NCBI RefSeq assembly: GCF_019649055.1
Contig: NW_026570253.1
Location: forward strand, 1 to 64,000
Origin: Paramacrobiotus metropolitanus
Lineage: Eukaryota; Tardigrada; Eutardigrada; Parachela; Macrobiotidae
Length of the DNA stretch: 64,000 bases
Direction of reading: 5' to 3'
Below are positions 11,812-23,965 of this stretch, piece by piece (positions within the stretch are counted from its first letter, which is position 1; each line of letters begins with the position of its first letter). The notes under the pieces were generated by a model. That model saw nothing but the letters and a program-made list of their open reading frames with translations, had not been told where the DNA came from and made no database searches. A program made the translations under genes and the position numbers.

Positions 11812-14800
11812 GCCAAGAATCGGGTGACCTCAACCAGATAATATTATTTATAGCGAGAGATATAATATTTCGTCAACCTTTATTTCGACTTCCTTTAACA
11901 GCACATAACAAGGATAAATATGACCAAGAGAAATAAAGGAATAACAACTTTTGTGTACGTGCGTGCGTCAACTAATGTTGCTCAGACGTGCTCAATCGAT
12001 AATCTTTAATACCTATGTTATTTTCTTATGTACAAGTAGACGCTTTCCTCCACCTAGTCAAACACGTAGCGATAAGGGAGTATAATTATTTACTGTAGGG
12101 CACCAGTTCAGTATCTTTAGCCGTACCTGGAAGGCTTTGGCACCTGCCGGTAAAATGTAAGCTTGTGCCGCATCATTTAGATTTGGGAAGAAAGGTTTAT
12201 GCAAATATCGGGACTTCTAAATTCGTTTAGCTGTGAGATTGACTCCGATTGTACAATACGTGCATAATTCAACTTTACTCAAGTAGATTGCCAGACTGAC
12301 TGGATAGCCTTATTAAATAAGCCGGTTATTCTGGCGCTGGCTTTCTTTCAAAACAAGATGTTATGCAAACCCGAAACAAATTTAATTAAGAACTAGATCA
12401 ATGAGAAAGCTACGGCTGTGTTTAGCTGTACATTGCAGAAGAATGCTCAGTCATACGATAAATAATTCAGGCAGAAATGACGGCAAATTCACGTGTTTCA
12501 TCAATAAGAGATAAGCTTCCAGAAACAAATGCCACGTCGCTTTAAAAGCTAATTTCTTGGTATTACAGTGTTTGGCACCACTCACATAGGTTATCCCATT
12601 ATTGAGAATAAAAAAATTCAAAGTATGCAAAATTTACTACAGTTGTGTTTGTCGCCGTACGATCATGAAACATTATGGCTTACCATCTTCCGAAATGGGC
12701 AAAATTAAAAATCCCAAGGCAGGAGGAGTATTCTATCGCTATTAAAACAGTCAGCTGACTGATGGTGTGGGAAATCTGAAGAAAGAGTGTTTTGAAAGGA
12801 ACTATGAACCGAACGTTTATCGTATGAGGTAAACATACATTAAACATAAATTAGTATTCTATAATTAGTATTCTTGAATCGAAATGACTTACTTTGACAA
12901 CAACCTTTTAGAATGTCTTGGTCCTGTTGGACAATTATTTTGTGAGAGAATTTGCGAATCAACGGTATATTATCTGGATAGAAATGAGTATTCCAACAGT
13001 TCGATCAATATCATAATAAAACCGCTTAGCATTTTTCATCAGCTGCCGGCATTTTTGCGAACTTGCTCCGTCAGGCGTCACATGGATCGTTTGTTGCAAA
13101 AGCAGTCAGGTTGACAAATGACAATGACGGCAAAAGCAGCCCGTAGCATCAACACGAATCCTCACTTTAACAACTAAAGGCTTTACTTCCGGCTGAAAGA
13201 GTAGTTAAGCTGGGAAACTTTGCCGCTGCGACAAAAGATCGTTTAATGAAATTCACATGTTACGCCGGTAGTGCTACACTCGGCGATGGATTAAATCATG
13301 ACAATCCCGTTATATCCATCTCCATTTCGTGGTTAGCGGAAATTAACCCTTGGCCAGTATCATTTTGGGAAAACTACAATCAATGCCGCTTCAACTTATT
13401 TAATAACCGGTTGGCAGTAACTATATATAATAGTTGTAACGAGTGGCGAATGATGAGACAATGTAATGCGGGAGGTTATTACCCACTTGGGAAACATTTT
13501 CGGGAAAGTACCGGTACTATAAGATTTTATTACTGCTAGTTTTTCTAAGCGCTTGTATGGTTTCTGTAAATCGTAACGCTTTCGGAGAGCCGAGGCTGAT
13601 ATGAGGGTTTCTACAAGCGAAGTCTACTAGAGTATGGTGCGAGCCGTATTGATCGGCATTTATAAAGCCGGTGTATATCTACAAACCTGGGCATCGAAAT
13701 CGCAGATTACAGATGCAAATCATCGTACTCATTGGCACTGCGCATATTTTGCTATGGTGCATGCTTGTGCGACAAGAAAACTCTAGTGATCGAGAATCTT
13801 ATAAACATCTGCAAATCGCAATCGAGTGACATGAACGCTGCACCAACGCTCGGTTGCTAATAATATGGTTAAGGTCATCATTACTGACAATCTCAATATT
13901 GGCCGTAAAGCTTCAAACGGTCAAACGAACACGCTGTTCTTCTGTACGGTTGTTTCGTCATAAAACTCGCATGCTTTCGCTAATTTTGTGGCTTTATTAA
14001 TAAAAACAGTTATAAAAACGCATATTGATTGCCGCAATTGTATGGAAGTTATTCTAAAATTAAATATGTAGATTGTATCGTTCCTCGTTAGCAAAGTACA
14101 GACCAGCAGGGACGTGTTACGTGTAATACTCGATTGTTTAAAGTTTTTAATGTGTTTTGTGGATCCGATTTACGGCCCTCCAAAACGGAAGAACAATGTC
14201 TTAACAGTCTTTTACAACAGCATCCAGGATGTTAGGTGCGGTTATATAAGTTTGCTAAACACCGTTCTTCAGCATCCACCATCTGCTGCTGTATCCTCGA
14301 AGCGGAGATTCTAATGAAGACCTTTTCGGCGCTCTCACCCAGCGCCCATTTCTGGCAGCAGTGTTCGCGCACAATCTGTTAACTGGCTGTTAATTCGTGG
14401 AACGCTTCGGCTAACTCGACCTTCTTTTGCTCCAGTACTTCCGGAGGTTTATCCGGGTGTCACAGGAACAGCTGACCAGGAAAAGGTAGCAGATTTCCGG
14501 GCAGTCGTTCATGCTAACATCTACGTACTTACATTGCAGTGTTGCACAAATTGGCTGACTTGTTGAGCAGCTCACCGGCTGTTAAAGACTGAGGTGAGTT
14601 TAGCCGGTAGATGTTCTCAGCAGACCAGTTGCCCGCTAAACCAACTTAAATCCAACCCGTTATTCGTTAAAGTACGTACTTCCTGGTCAGATCAAGGCGC
14701 CAATGACGCCATCGATGTACGAGGATATCCATTCATCGAACTAGTTCAAAGTCTCACAAGCGTACGTAGAAACAAAGCCTGCAAGTCAGGGAACCACAGG

Positions 14801-16234
14801 AAACGAACGAGTGGCAATGGTATAATCGACCGGAGCGTAGCGAAGGTCCTCTATATTCAAGACCAATGCAATGGTTGATTTCTGTCCGTTACGAAAACCC
14901 GTTACGGAAGTGCGTTACGGAAGTTGGATACGGAAGTGAGACTATGGCATCATGCAGCTGACCGGCATCATCCGGCAGTGAGACTACGGCATCATCGTAT
15001 ATTCTTTGCATCTCAACAATACACATCGGTCTGATCAACTGTAATAAATGGCTCCCGACAAAAATTTCCTTCTGAAAATTTTACTACTGTTCCCTCTGCT
15101 ACCGTCGCTGAAATAGTAGGTCATAATGGTCATGATGGCGAAACCAAGAACCAGCATGGGTTTTCGTTTAGTTTATGGTATACACAGTAACCTTGAGCCG
15201 CGTACTTGTACGCTCTTCCTCGTCCGTGCGTCCCCTACCTTGTGCATCTTGTGGAGACCTTGTGGCATCTTGTGTATATCGCCAGATTCGCCACAGCAAC
15301 GTTAATTTTGTTAACTTGTTAACGGAAGTGACCCAACACATGACTCAAAATTCGTGTGCAGACACGACGATTTTTACTGCTGCGCAAACAAAAACAAATT
15401 TGCACTGGCTTATTGCAATGTGAACACTACATAAGTCGTGATTGGTGATACGAAAACGCACATTGGCATTAAGGTAGTTTTTACGCCGAACCAGGTTTTT
15501 GTGTTGTCTTTAAAATTGTAAAATAACTTTTAAAAATTCTAGGCATGTTTGTCCAAATTTTAAAAAGACGATACAGACCTGGCTCGTTGAATAACTGATC
15601 CACATGTTCATGTGCTTTTTTATTAAAAATTTAAAGAACACCAGTTGCTATTGAGGCTTTTGGTACACCTCGATGCGTTTTAACATTTGGAGATTTGTTC
15701 CCATGATTTCAGTTCCGGTTACAGTTTCACTTCCGGTTGATACTAAAGCGTATGAATGTTGTCTAAGCGGTTCACCATGTGTGACTACCTGTTCTGACCA
15801 GCTCACCATGCGAATAGCATGACTAGACACATTTATCGGAAGCTGCCCATTCTGTTTCTAAACCTGATTTTAGTTTTGGACTTTCGTCCGTTCGTACGGG
15901 ACGTAATAATAAAGTTAGGACTGGGATCTGGCCGCACAGTCAATTGGTGTTTCTCGATTGGCAGCTTTGTCGTGACCTTAACATCCTTTTCCAACCTGAA
16001 CAGTCGATTGCTCCCTGGAAGCGCTGTATAAGCAACTCCAGTTGAGATGCTTGAAGAGCATCGTTTTAATACTCTGAACGCAAACAGTTTTTACGACTGT
16101 GCATACAAATTACTCGGCCCTTCCGGTAAAATGCCATAAAAACAATGCAAAAAGGTTTTTTGGAGAGCGCGAACGCGGAAGTTTTCGTATATGTGTAACA
16201 ATATGGTAAAATTTCGATTCCCGGGTGATTTACC
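11812..16234. other. gene-poor region, one unrecognised small ORF
   Basis: AT-rich DNA upstream of the cyclase gene. The only frame I looked at twice is 13246-13539 (+), 97 codons, ending in a Trp- and Cys-containing stretch (SFWENYNQC, RQCNAGGYYP). It has no upstream signal, partner exon or recognised domain. Nothing else here supports a gene. Confidence 0.35.
14889..15000. repeat. short imperfect direct repeats
   Basis: Three near copies of a GTTACGGAAGT-like unit lie at about 14900-14938. They are followed by two copies of a GTGAGACTAYGGCATCAT segment about 44 bases apart. This is a small local repeat with no coding potential that I can see. Confidence 0.5.
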
Positions 16235-16239
16235 CTCAC

Positions 16240-16347
16240 CAGGACCCGGGCGGCGGGCACCGGCTCCCGGCTCCGAAAACTTTCATTTTTTGCAGGAACA
16301 CGGAGTAACCCTTGCGTATACTTAAAAAAATTATTTTCGTCAGCCAT
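16240..16347 (-). pseudogene. first exon of unrecognised MADEN-type protein, left copy, frame broken
   Basis: Begins ATG at 16345-16347 (MADENNF) and ends at a CTG|GTGAGG donor. Compared with the right-hand copy it has seven instead of six T on its sense strand (A run 16324-16330), which moves it out of the frame encoding YSVFLQKMK. Removing one base restores a frame that runs to the donor. It is either a sequencing homopolymer error or a decaying copy. Product family not recognised, and no second exon was found. Confidence 0.4.
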
Positions 16348-16834
16348 GGTTCAGTGGGCGTGGCTAAACTCGATTCCATTGCATAATACATGCAGCACTA
16401 TGTGTCGGGAATACCGTAATAGAGTAGCGTACAATGTCACAGGTTTGCAACAGGTACGTGTTGTCAGTAGTCCGATCCTTTCTAATTCTTCTAAAAATTA
16501 CTGCTATTAATAATCGAGAACAACTTAACAAAAATTGTGAAGCTAGTGATTAGTGATAACGCGTATTGTATTTGCGCCAACACACAGTCATCATGTATGA
16601 TACTACGTATATCGCGGGGCGTATTTTCATTTCCCAATACAAACTAGCACAGCACTATATAATTCTTCTCGATAATCTGCTTAACAGTAATTTGTAGAAG
16701 GATCTGACATTGATCACCCGTATTGGTCACAAACCCCTCCCTCACATTGTACGGAAAATTAAAACGGTATTCCCAGTACATAGTGCTGTATGTATTAATT
16801 CACTGGAATTAGGTTTCGCCATGCCCACTTAACC

Positions 16835-16936
16835 ATGGCCGATGAAAATACTTTTTTAAGTACTTACTGTATACCCAACGATTACTCTGTCTTCCTGCAA
16901 AAAATGAAATTTTTCGGAGCCGGTGACCGGGCCCTG
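16835..16936 (+). CDS. first exon of unrecognised MADEN-type protein, right copy
   Basis: 34 codons from ATG at 16835 to a good GTAAGT donor after 16936. It begins MADENTFLS and contains YSVFLQKMKFFGAGDRAL. Conservation of the coding block and start context with the inverted left copy, interrupted mainly by indels, argues that it is or was a real exon. No downstream exon could be assigned; an open frame at 17068-17253 is a weak candidate. I do not recognise the family and see no signal peptide. Confidence 0.4.
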
Positions 16937-16950
16937 GTAAGTCACGCTCC

Positions 16951-17669
16951 AGTCTGCCAATGCACGCTAACGTGCATTTTTCTAGTTATGTATTTTACAT
17001 ATTATGCGGCACAGGAAGTGAAGGAAGGGTATTCAGAAAGTGCATGCGCGTATAACCACGGTCCACAATGCAGCATACCGCATTACAGCAGCGAAACAGC
17101 CCATTATTTAATGAAGTCCTGTATCGGATTGCTTCAGTTGCTTGCTCGTCTGGTAATCTTGTGTCTGAAAGATTCGCTACTGTACATGTACCGCTACAAA
17201 ATATGCAAATAGCTAGCTGGATCCATAAAGCGAAGTACTGTATTAGAGGCTGATTTTCGCAGTATTAGGGACCCAGAAAATGGCATATAAACCATGTTCA
17301 TACTTTAAAGACTTCTGACAGTCAGAATTTCGAAGCCACGTACATGTATCTGTATCTGCTGAAATCATATTTTATTGTGGTTACACCATCGATTTTTCTT
17401 GTTGGATATAACAGCAAAACTGGTCAAAAGCATAAAATGTCTGCAAAGAAAAAATGGCACTAAATTTAACCGGTTTGAGCACGTATCACACAATTCAACG
17501 CATATTACTCGTATTTCCAATGAACGAAGCGCTTTCCCTGTACACCGGCCAGAGCGGCAACACCAGCGCTTTTCAACAAGTGGTCAATATCATACAAACG
17601 CGCAACAAAGTTAGTTTAATATAACCATTTTCAGGCACAATGACAATCGGCCAGTCAAGGACTTTTTCT
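16951..17669. other. intergenic, nothing assigned
   Basis: Between the inverted duplication and the 3' end of the PP2A subunit gene. It holds short open frames only, with no motif. Confidence 0.35.
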
Positions 17670-20600
17670 TTACAGATCTTCCGTAGCGGCATCCTCCGAC
17701 ACCAGCAATTCGTACTCTTCGGCGGCGTACCGGTCCCAGTCGCTGATTGGCTCGTTGTCCTCACTGTCCACCTACACAAGAAAGACCACAACCAGTCACT
17801 CACATGTTTATAATCCGCACAACACGTCATTGCTGCATACCAGCGGATTTTGTGCAGTACGTACAATATTTTGTACTAGTGCAGTACTTGTAGTAGTACA
17901 ATAATTCACTACTCTAACGTAACTTCCGCTAGGCGTTGCTGCAGTCGAATTATCTTACAATGTTGGAACAATTTCATCATTATGAAACGCACCACCTGCA
18001 TAATTATAACACCATAAAAATATCTATATGAATACAAAAGAAAACTCAGCAATAAACTGTATCCACTGCACGCTTGATCGTAGTTAATCGTGAAGGCGCT
18101 TCGGGCGTACCTTGGCTGATGCGAATGGATCCCGGTGTTCGTGTAGGAGGTACTTTTCAATGTTGAAGAAGGTGTCAAAGAACAAGGGCGTCATACGGCA
18201 GCGTTTCAGATCGGTCAACAGGATCTTCTCCTTGTGCTTGGGATGCACCATATCTAACATCTACAAAAGGTCTCACATAAACATCGCTGCCGCTGATTCT
18301 GCGCAAACTGGTGCCAGGTCGGAAATATCGCTAACTACGACTTATTGCGAATTTGCATACTTGACAAGCGATGTCTTCGAAGGGCAGCGCCTCGATGCCC
18401 AATGCTTTCATGCGCTGCAGTTGTTCCACGTAGAAATACTCCAGTTCATACAGGGACAGCACACCGTCCCCATCCAGATCCATGCAACGGAACCAGTATT
18501 CAATACTGCAAAAAGTACGAGTAAATGTATTGTAAATCCATTTAACCACAGGATTACAAATTAAAGCATAAGCGCATTTATAGAAGTACACGTGGGTAGC
18601 AAAAACTTCTATCCTGAAGAAATCGAGATGACTGTGATATGGCGCTTTGAGATTGAACGATGTTTTCGTATGAAATACGAGTATTAATCGTAAGTAAAAT
18701 TGAAAAGCCGTATAATATAAACCGTACACATTAATTTTCAGTTACTACCCTACTCGTACTGAAAATTCTGCGGAACTATCTGTACGTACATAAGCTAAAT
18801 AAAAAGAATGGAATTCAATACTTATGATTCACAGATTTTAGCGTAAATTACTTATAAAAGAAAGGAAAACGCTTTATTTTATCAGTAATGTACGCTAAAA
18901 CGCCGTCCTCTCGCTGGAAACTCTCTGTAAGGCATTTAATATATTTACAATTGTGCAAAAATGCGGCAGTGCAGTACTTGGTACGATAAATATAGATAAG
19001 GGATTGCCTGTCTCCGCCTTTGAAAGCCCCGTATATGGATATAAAAACTAATTTTGTGTTAAGTTAATTGTCTGCATTATGCAGGACTACTCTGCACGAC
19101 CTCACGAAACATTTTTTGATTCATTCGTTTGCATTCTCAAGTTAGTATCGTCGCTCAAAGATGATAGACAAGTGGTTAAATGTTTGCGATCGACTGAAAG
19201 ACTTCCACAACACCGTGTTACAAAATGCGAACAATTCACTGAACAAATCGTGATAAATGAACATTCAGACAACAATCCATAAATTAGCCGAAGCCAGCGG
19301 GAGATCACCTGTTGCGCCCCGCGTGTATCGTAACTACCGTTTAACGCAGCTAACAAATTTTGTCATGTTTTCCGAGCAGACGACGCCCGCAGTGAAATTG
19401 GCTATTATACACAGCTCGTCAATTATTTACTTTATCATACCTGCGCGGATGCCGCTTGTCCTCCTCTGAGATGAGAAACCACACGAACTCCGAATATGTC
19501 ATCTTCCCTTCTTTTTGGTTGCTACCTCTGCACAGTTATAGCAGTGTCACCATCGCATAATACGAAGTATTTCTTAATTTATTATTGTACCTGTATCGTG
19601 TTAATTTTACTAAATGTTGCGAGTTGTGCCACACAAGCAGGAGAAAAAAAATTGAAACTGCAGATGCAAAAAATAATTTGAAGCTGCATTAAATCCGAAT
19701 TTTAATAGTCACTGTAGCTTATAAGTAGCAAGATTTTAATTAATAATCGAGAAGTTCTACAATAGCTCGAGCCACATTATACTCGTATTTATTTTCGAAA
19801 AATGCCCAGAAACAAGAAATCGATGTAATTTAGCGGGTTTGCTGGAGTGCGCGTATGTAATTTGGAACAGCACGTAGCACTGGAGATTGACCTTAATGAG
19901 CAGGTGTCAAGTAAAACATTCTCACCTCGTAACCGCCCCCGAAAATATCCTATCAATCATCTTGGAGGAAATTGCTGGAAAGTGAAATGTCGCGCTGATT
20001 ATAAGTTATTCGTTCTTATGTGTAGTCTTTCCGAGCGCATAACAAGCATCGCACTAGTCTCACCATGGTCATTATGGCGGGCCAAATCGGCCTTATCAAT
20101 CAGCAGGTCGTGATCGCGGTCCAGTTCCCAGAATTTACAATAAATGACGTAAAAGTGCTCATAAGAGAAATATTCCGTTATCACGTTAATATCGTCTTCC
20201 AAATCCAGCGTCGCCAGCACCTAATATTGCCAAAAAAATTTCGTTGTTAAAATCAGAACTCATTCATTTACCGATACTTGTTCGAAAATTCAGTTGTTCT
20301 TTATTTGAATATTACAGTTTGCGTAACTCCATAAAACAGCAAAAATACCACTTGCAGTATCAGCTGATTTCTTGCCTGCAGAAAATTGTTGCGACGGAGC
20401 TCCTCAATCGTAATACTACCGGACCATGAGCGGTTCACACAGAAAAAGATACGGGCAATCACCTGCATGGGAAAATCAGTGAAAGTTCTTTGCGCATTTA
20501 CATACATAATACCTACCCATACTCAAACCGAAATAATGCTTTATTATGACTTATGAGTGCTAAAATATATATACGATCAAAACATTATCTCCCAGAAATA

Positions 20601-23600
20601 TGGGTAAGGCACAGTACTTACAGTATTAATGTAGCGAGCGTGAAATTCGGGGGCTTCCTTGAGAATGTTCAAGCCAGGATGCGTATCTACCACATCCTGC
20701 AACACGCACAGTCGGCAACCGAGGCACATATACCAACGCCAGAAAATATGGCAAAGAGCGAAAAATTAAAATTAGATATTTCTACTTATATTGCTGCGTA
20801 AATGCAGTAATAGCTTTTCCCCGTATAACTACTTGTTATACAGCGACCCTAAAAAGGAAAAAAAACCTACGATATGGGGTACAAAATGAGAAGTAGCCAA
20901 CCTGAATGAGGGGTACAAAATCATTTGGCAGCAGATAATCACAACCGGGTTTGGCTAGCAGACTAACGAATCGCGACGCGTCGTCATAGCAGTTGGCCGT
21001 TATCCTGCATCAACCAGATTCCTCATAATAAAGGTCACCACTGACGACTGCAATTGCTGTATTGGTCAAAGCAGCCGCCTACCTTTTCCAGGTGTTCCAT
21101 ATCATATCAAAGGTTACGGCGGGCTCCTCCTTGGCCTCCCCACCCAGGGCGGCCAGGAAAAGCAGCCTCCGCCAGTAGAACGGCAGTCCCAGGACCTGCA
21201 TCAGTTCCTTCATATCCTCCAACTTCAGCTCTGTCTTCCCACCGAAAGCCTTCTTGACCTTTTCCATTAAGACGTACTCGCTATCGGCCTTAGTGGTCGG
21301 TCGCCCACGGGGGTAGTGGAATTGCGGGATGTCCAGCGGTGCTGTGGTGGTGGGCGAAGTAACCTTAGGTGGACTGGCGGCCTTCTTGACCGGCATTGCC
21401 AACGGCAACGGCTCAATAACCTTTTCTTTCATCTTCTCTTCTTTGCGCATGCCGTTTTGCAGAGCCCGCATGATGTTTTCGGAAGCTCGCTGCACCTCAC
21501 TGCGCGTCGGGGCTTTAAAGGCACCTGCTGCTCCCTCTCGGGGGGTCTCCGGGGCCGCCGCCGCTGTTTCCTTTGACTCTCGGAACCATTTGCGGTCGAC
21601 CGGTTTGGGCTCGGGTGAGGGCAGGATGGTCGGGATGATGCGTTCGGTCTCCCTGAGGTCGATATCTTTGCGGGACGCCAAGGTTTGGGCGGAGCCACGG
21701 GGCGAGGGGATCTCGGTGAGGACCGGCATTTGAGGGGTGATGACGGCGGTGCTGAGGGCATGATTGCCGGGTTTGGAGGGCGGAAGGATATCCTGGCTGC
21801 CCACAGGCAGTGGGGGACTGGTAATGCGGGCGCTCTGCTTAGAGGGCGCCTCCAGTGTGATAGAGATGGCGCTGCTATTAGGCTTGACGCTGTCGGTCTC
21901 CCGGATGATCGGGATTTCCTGCCCAATAAAAACACCACGCATGTCAACGGCCTCCACATTTCAAATTTTCTTTGCTCGTGGTTTTCGATAAAACAAATAA
22001 CACCAACGAAGAAAAGGCAGTTGTAGAAATTTTGCTAGCTGCATTTTGTGACACGCCAGTTAAATAATTAATTTGTAACATGTACTATATTTTTAGGTTA
22101 TACTTCTTAAAAAGACTTCATGAAACGAATCAAGAAAAGAAATATGTAACCAAAAAATCGTGAAAACTTGGCATATGAATATGAGTCGGCTTTCGTTCTC
22201 ACGGATGTGATGCAGCGCAATTAGCGCGTGCACTAATCGGCAAACAGCGACACTAAAGCACCGGCACATAAAACCAGTGCAATGACCTCATCACCGGCAT
22301 CCTGACCTAATCAGATTACCTAACACCTACCCGTTCCACCGAGGGCGGTCGCGCGAACCCCTGTCCAAAGGGACTGCCCATCCGCTCCTCCATCATCATC
22401 CCCTGATTGGCCATCTTCCAGTTGTGCAGAGCAATGTGCGCCGCCGAGCGATGGGTGCGGCTGGCCGGCTGGTGGCTGATCTGCAGCTGCGGAAAGCCCT
22501 CAAACCACATGACCCGCTCGGCCACCGAGTTGGCGGTGGCCGGACCGCCGGCACCTCCACCGCTGCCGGAAGAGGTGGGGACGCCACGGGAAAGGGACCC
22601 GGCACCGGTTCCACCACCAGGATCATGCTCGGAGGTGAGAATGGTGGCGGAGGTGTTGGGGCCGGAGATGAGCTCGTTCTTTTGCGCCAGGAGGCGCTCC
22701 TTCAGTTGCCGCTTCTGCTCCAGGGTCAGCAGCGGATGCGGCGGCACCTGTGCGGACTCCATGTTGCTGCCGCCCGGGCTGTTAATGTGCATCGTCGTGG
22801 AGGTGGTAGAGAAGGAGAAGCTGAGACTACCTGCCCATCCAAACAAATTAAACTGTCAGCACTCTTTCAGTACGGTGAAAATTTTATGAGGGTAGTAAAT
22901 ATAACAAAAGAATTAGTGGCAGAAATTAGACACTGCTTAATTATTTTGAAATTTTCAGGGAATTCAGTTTTGGTCTAGTTGCTGACTTTCACTAACGAAT
23001 ACAGGGAATAAAAACTTTTTTTCTTTCGTACATAAATAAAATGTGAAACGGCTGACAAGAAATTCATTTTATCAATATTTATCAGACTGTAGAGATCGCA
23101 GATCGCCGCCACCAAACCATCGGATCGCACCTCACGCGCATGCCATTCATCTTGGTAAATGGTACCACTAGCTAGGTACTAAATCTAAACAATATATGCC
23201 GGCTACTTCTCCATGAATATCCCAACTAAAATAGCGCATTCAAACACCATTTACACGCGCGAAGGTCAGTTTTAGATCGCCGAAAGTCAATATGCAATAT
23301 CGAGCAAGACACCAGCCGTGATCGCCAAAAGGCCCAAAACTACATCGTTACTTCATCGTATTCTATTTATTTGAATGGTTATTTCGATCGATCGAAATTT
23401 CTGAAATAATAGTTCATTATTATGATCATTATAAAATCTACGGAAAAGAAACTCATTACAAAATAATCGCCATCAACCGTCTTGCCGGCTGTTTAGTGCA
23501 GCTAACAGTAACAGGCAACTCACCTCCATGCGGCAGCCGAGCGGAGATCCTGGGAAAGTGCTGCCGTGTGGCGCTCACCGCTCCGGGCGGGCCGTGACTG

Positions 23601-23965
23601 CTGTCCAGACTGCGGGCCCGGTCCTGTGCAATGAAGATCTTAACGCGCTGCTGCAGCTGATCAGGCGGCTCCGAGTGGATAATGTGGTGGACAGTGTCCT
23701 CCAACTCCCCCGGCGGGGAACCGGCGCCCCCCGTGTGCACCACACTACTTCCGGTGGTGGCTGTGCTGCCGCTGCTGCTGCTGCGGGAATAACTGACTCG
23801 GCTGGACTGCGAGGGAGTGGGCGTGACATCTCGGCGGAAGGGCGTGGTCGAGGGAGAGTGCAGCATGGCGGCGGAGGGGGGATCTGAAATGCCAGTAAAG
23901 GTCAACGGGTATACGTGGTGATGACCGGACACCGGGGATGACTTGGCCGGATACCATACTTTCAT
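17670..23965 (-). CDS. PPP2R3: PP2A regulatory subunit B'' (PPP2R3/PR72-PR130 type)
   Basis: Targets and regulates protein phosphatase 2A; B'' subunits bind calcium through EF-hands. Exons: 23524-23965, 22331-22830, 21083-21918, 20902-21004, 20622-20696, 20376-20462, 20064-20220, 19814-19841 (weak), 19441-19527, 18361-18505, 18111-18260, 17670-17771. Together they give 2712 nt, an unbroken frame of 903 residues. An in-frame TAA lies just upstream of the ATG at 23965. The first three exons encode a Ser/Pro/Gly-rich disordered N-terminus with a helical [15 protein letters not shown] segment. The B'' core follows: [41 protein letters not shown], the first EF-hand ([13 protein letters not shown]), [15 protein letters not shown], the second EF-hand ([14 protein letters not shown]), [12 protein letters not shown] and [11 protein letters not shown]. 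The core matches the family closely. The 28-base exon rests on phase and a weak match. Intron 6 has a GC donor. Confidence 0.93.
20221..20375 (-). other. GC-AG intron in the PP2A subunit gene
   Basis: After the conserved LRRNNFLQ the exon ends CAG|GCAAGA, and the intron ends TTAG before [10 protein letters not shown]. Only this junction keeps phase 0 and the family alignment. The donor matches the usual GC-donor consensus apart from the last base. Confidence 0.75.

Larger units (their letters stand above)
16235..16950. repeat. head-to-head inverted duplication carrying promoter-like flank and a first exon
   Basis: The left arm (about 16235-16470, read on minus) and right arm (about 16715-16950, read on plus) share long similar blocks. 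These include CGGTATTCCC, ACATAGTGCTG, the bases around an ATGGC start, and a CTGCAAAAAATGAAA block inside the exon. Similarity covers upstream flank and coding start, then fades past the predicted donor sites. The arms are diverged and separated by about 240 bases, so this is an old or fast-evolving inverted duplication rather than a hairpin artefact. Confidence 0.75.

Noticed and set aside
13246-13539. 97-codon ORF with Trp and Cys residues
   Set aside because: No signal peptide, no recognised Cys pattern and no supporting splice structure; its length is only modestly above chance in this composition.
21316-22978. Several long plus-strand ORFs opposite the PP2A gene
   Set aside because: They mirror the GC-rich coding exons of the minus-strand gene, whose phases and family motifs are consistent.
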